Assembly (NCBI GenBank): GCA_031256815.1
Contig: JAIRPU010000003.1
Location: forward strand, 1 to 13,808
DNA length: 13,808 nt
Direction: 5' to 3'
Source: Spirochaetaceae bacterium
GTDB lineage: Bacteria > Spirochaetota > Spirochaetia > Treponematales > Breznakiellaceae
Below, one piece after another: positions 13,789 to 13,808 of the stretch. The notes under the pieces were generated by a model. That model had not been told where the DNA came from. It made no database searches and was given only the letters and a program-made list of their open reading frames with translations. The translations under genes were made by a program, and so were the position numbers. The number at the start of each line of letters is the position of its first letter. Position 1 is the stretch's first letter.

Positions 13789-13808
13789 TTGCCGGTGGTG
13801 GCCGCCTT

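Larger units (their letters stand above)
13681..13808. other. GC-rich palindrome cluster, no gene recognised
   Basis: This tract is about 73-78% G+C by hand count over 13681-13800, well above the surrounding DNA. It holds a perfect hairpin (13682-13715), a partly paired middle segment with CGCCG/CGGCG arms (13727-13731, 13746-13750) and CTTCGC twice, and a perfect 30-bp palindrome (13759-13788). It lies upstream of the selB promoter and runs off the window edge. It could be a REP/BIME-like intergenic repeat, a small non-autonomous element, or the end of a neighbouring transcription unit. No coding frame with recognisable protein was seen. Confidence 0.7.

Noticed and set aside
13681..13808. 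GC-rich tract as a CRISPR array or tRNA-Sec
   Set aside because: There are no evenly spaced direct repeats with unique spacers, and no cloverleaf with anticodon TCA could be drawn.

Overview
The window looks like a chromosomal segment of a spirochaete, most likely Treponema or a close relative. The clues are the FlhB N-terminus (IDLQWFAAEDEGRTEEPTE), a secreted protein ending in a DUF1566-type domain, an acidic repeat protein with an 'ALPEEKIEEFARS...KVFKELGLV' tail, and SelB. The genus call is inference from protein flavour; no rRNA or marker alignment was possible.

Layout, left to right. (1) 1-119 is the right end of an IS3-type insertion sequence: 33 codons of transposase C-terminus, a stop, then a terminus ending in CA. 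(2) tRNA-Arg(TCT) at 165-238 is followed three bases later by an M20-family amidohydrolase, which overlaps a ten-helix EamA/DMT permease. All are on the plus strand. (3) The permease converges on, and overlaps by 11 bp, a minus-strand pair: a secreted TolB-like/DUF1566 protein (own promoter) followed by an MscS-type channel. (4) A three-gene minus-strand operon runs from 8310 to 4443: a large acidic coiled-coil/repeat protein, a short MAF/DUF115 (MptE-like) protein, and FlhB of the flagellar export gate. (5) A 119-bp divergent promoter region separates this operon from a plus-strand HtrA/DegQ-like membrane-anchored protease. (6) A minus-strand operon runs from 13540 to 9705: SelB (selenocysteine elongation factor, with a clear promoter and strong ribosome-binding site), a membrane protein with a degenerate alpha/beta-hydrolase-like domain, and a CYTH protein (CyaB/thiamine-triphosphatase type). 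(7) 13681-13808 is a GC-rich tract (about three quarters G+C) with a perfect 13-bp-stem hairpin and a perfect 30-bp palindrome.

How it works together: SelB implies selenoprotein synthesis, though selA, selD and tRNA-Sec are not in view. FlhB implies periplasmic flagella; here flhB lies apart from flhA and fliR and is translated in series with a MAF-domain protein of the kind used to glycosylate flagellin. HtrA and the MscS channel are envelope-stress functions. Most genes are packed with gaps of 1-34 bp or overlaps.

No complete unknown defence, secretion or biosynthetic system is evident. The items most worth following are the tRNA/leaderless-gene junction, the acidic-repeat/MAF/flhB operon, the hydrolase-like protein lacking its expected catalytic residues, and the GC-rich palindromes.
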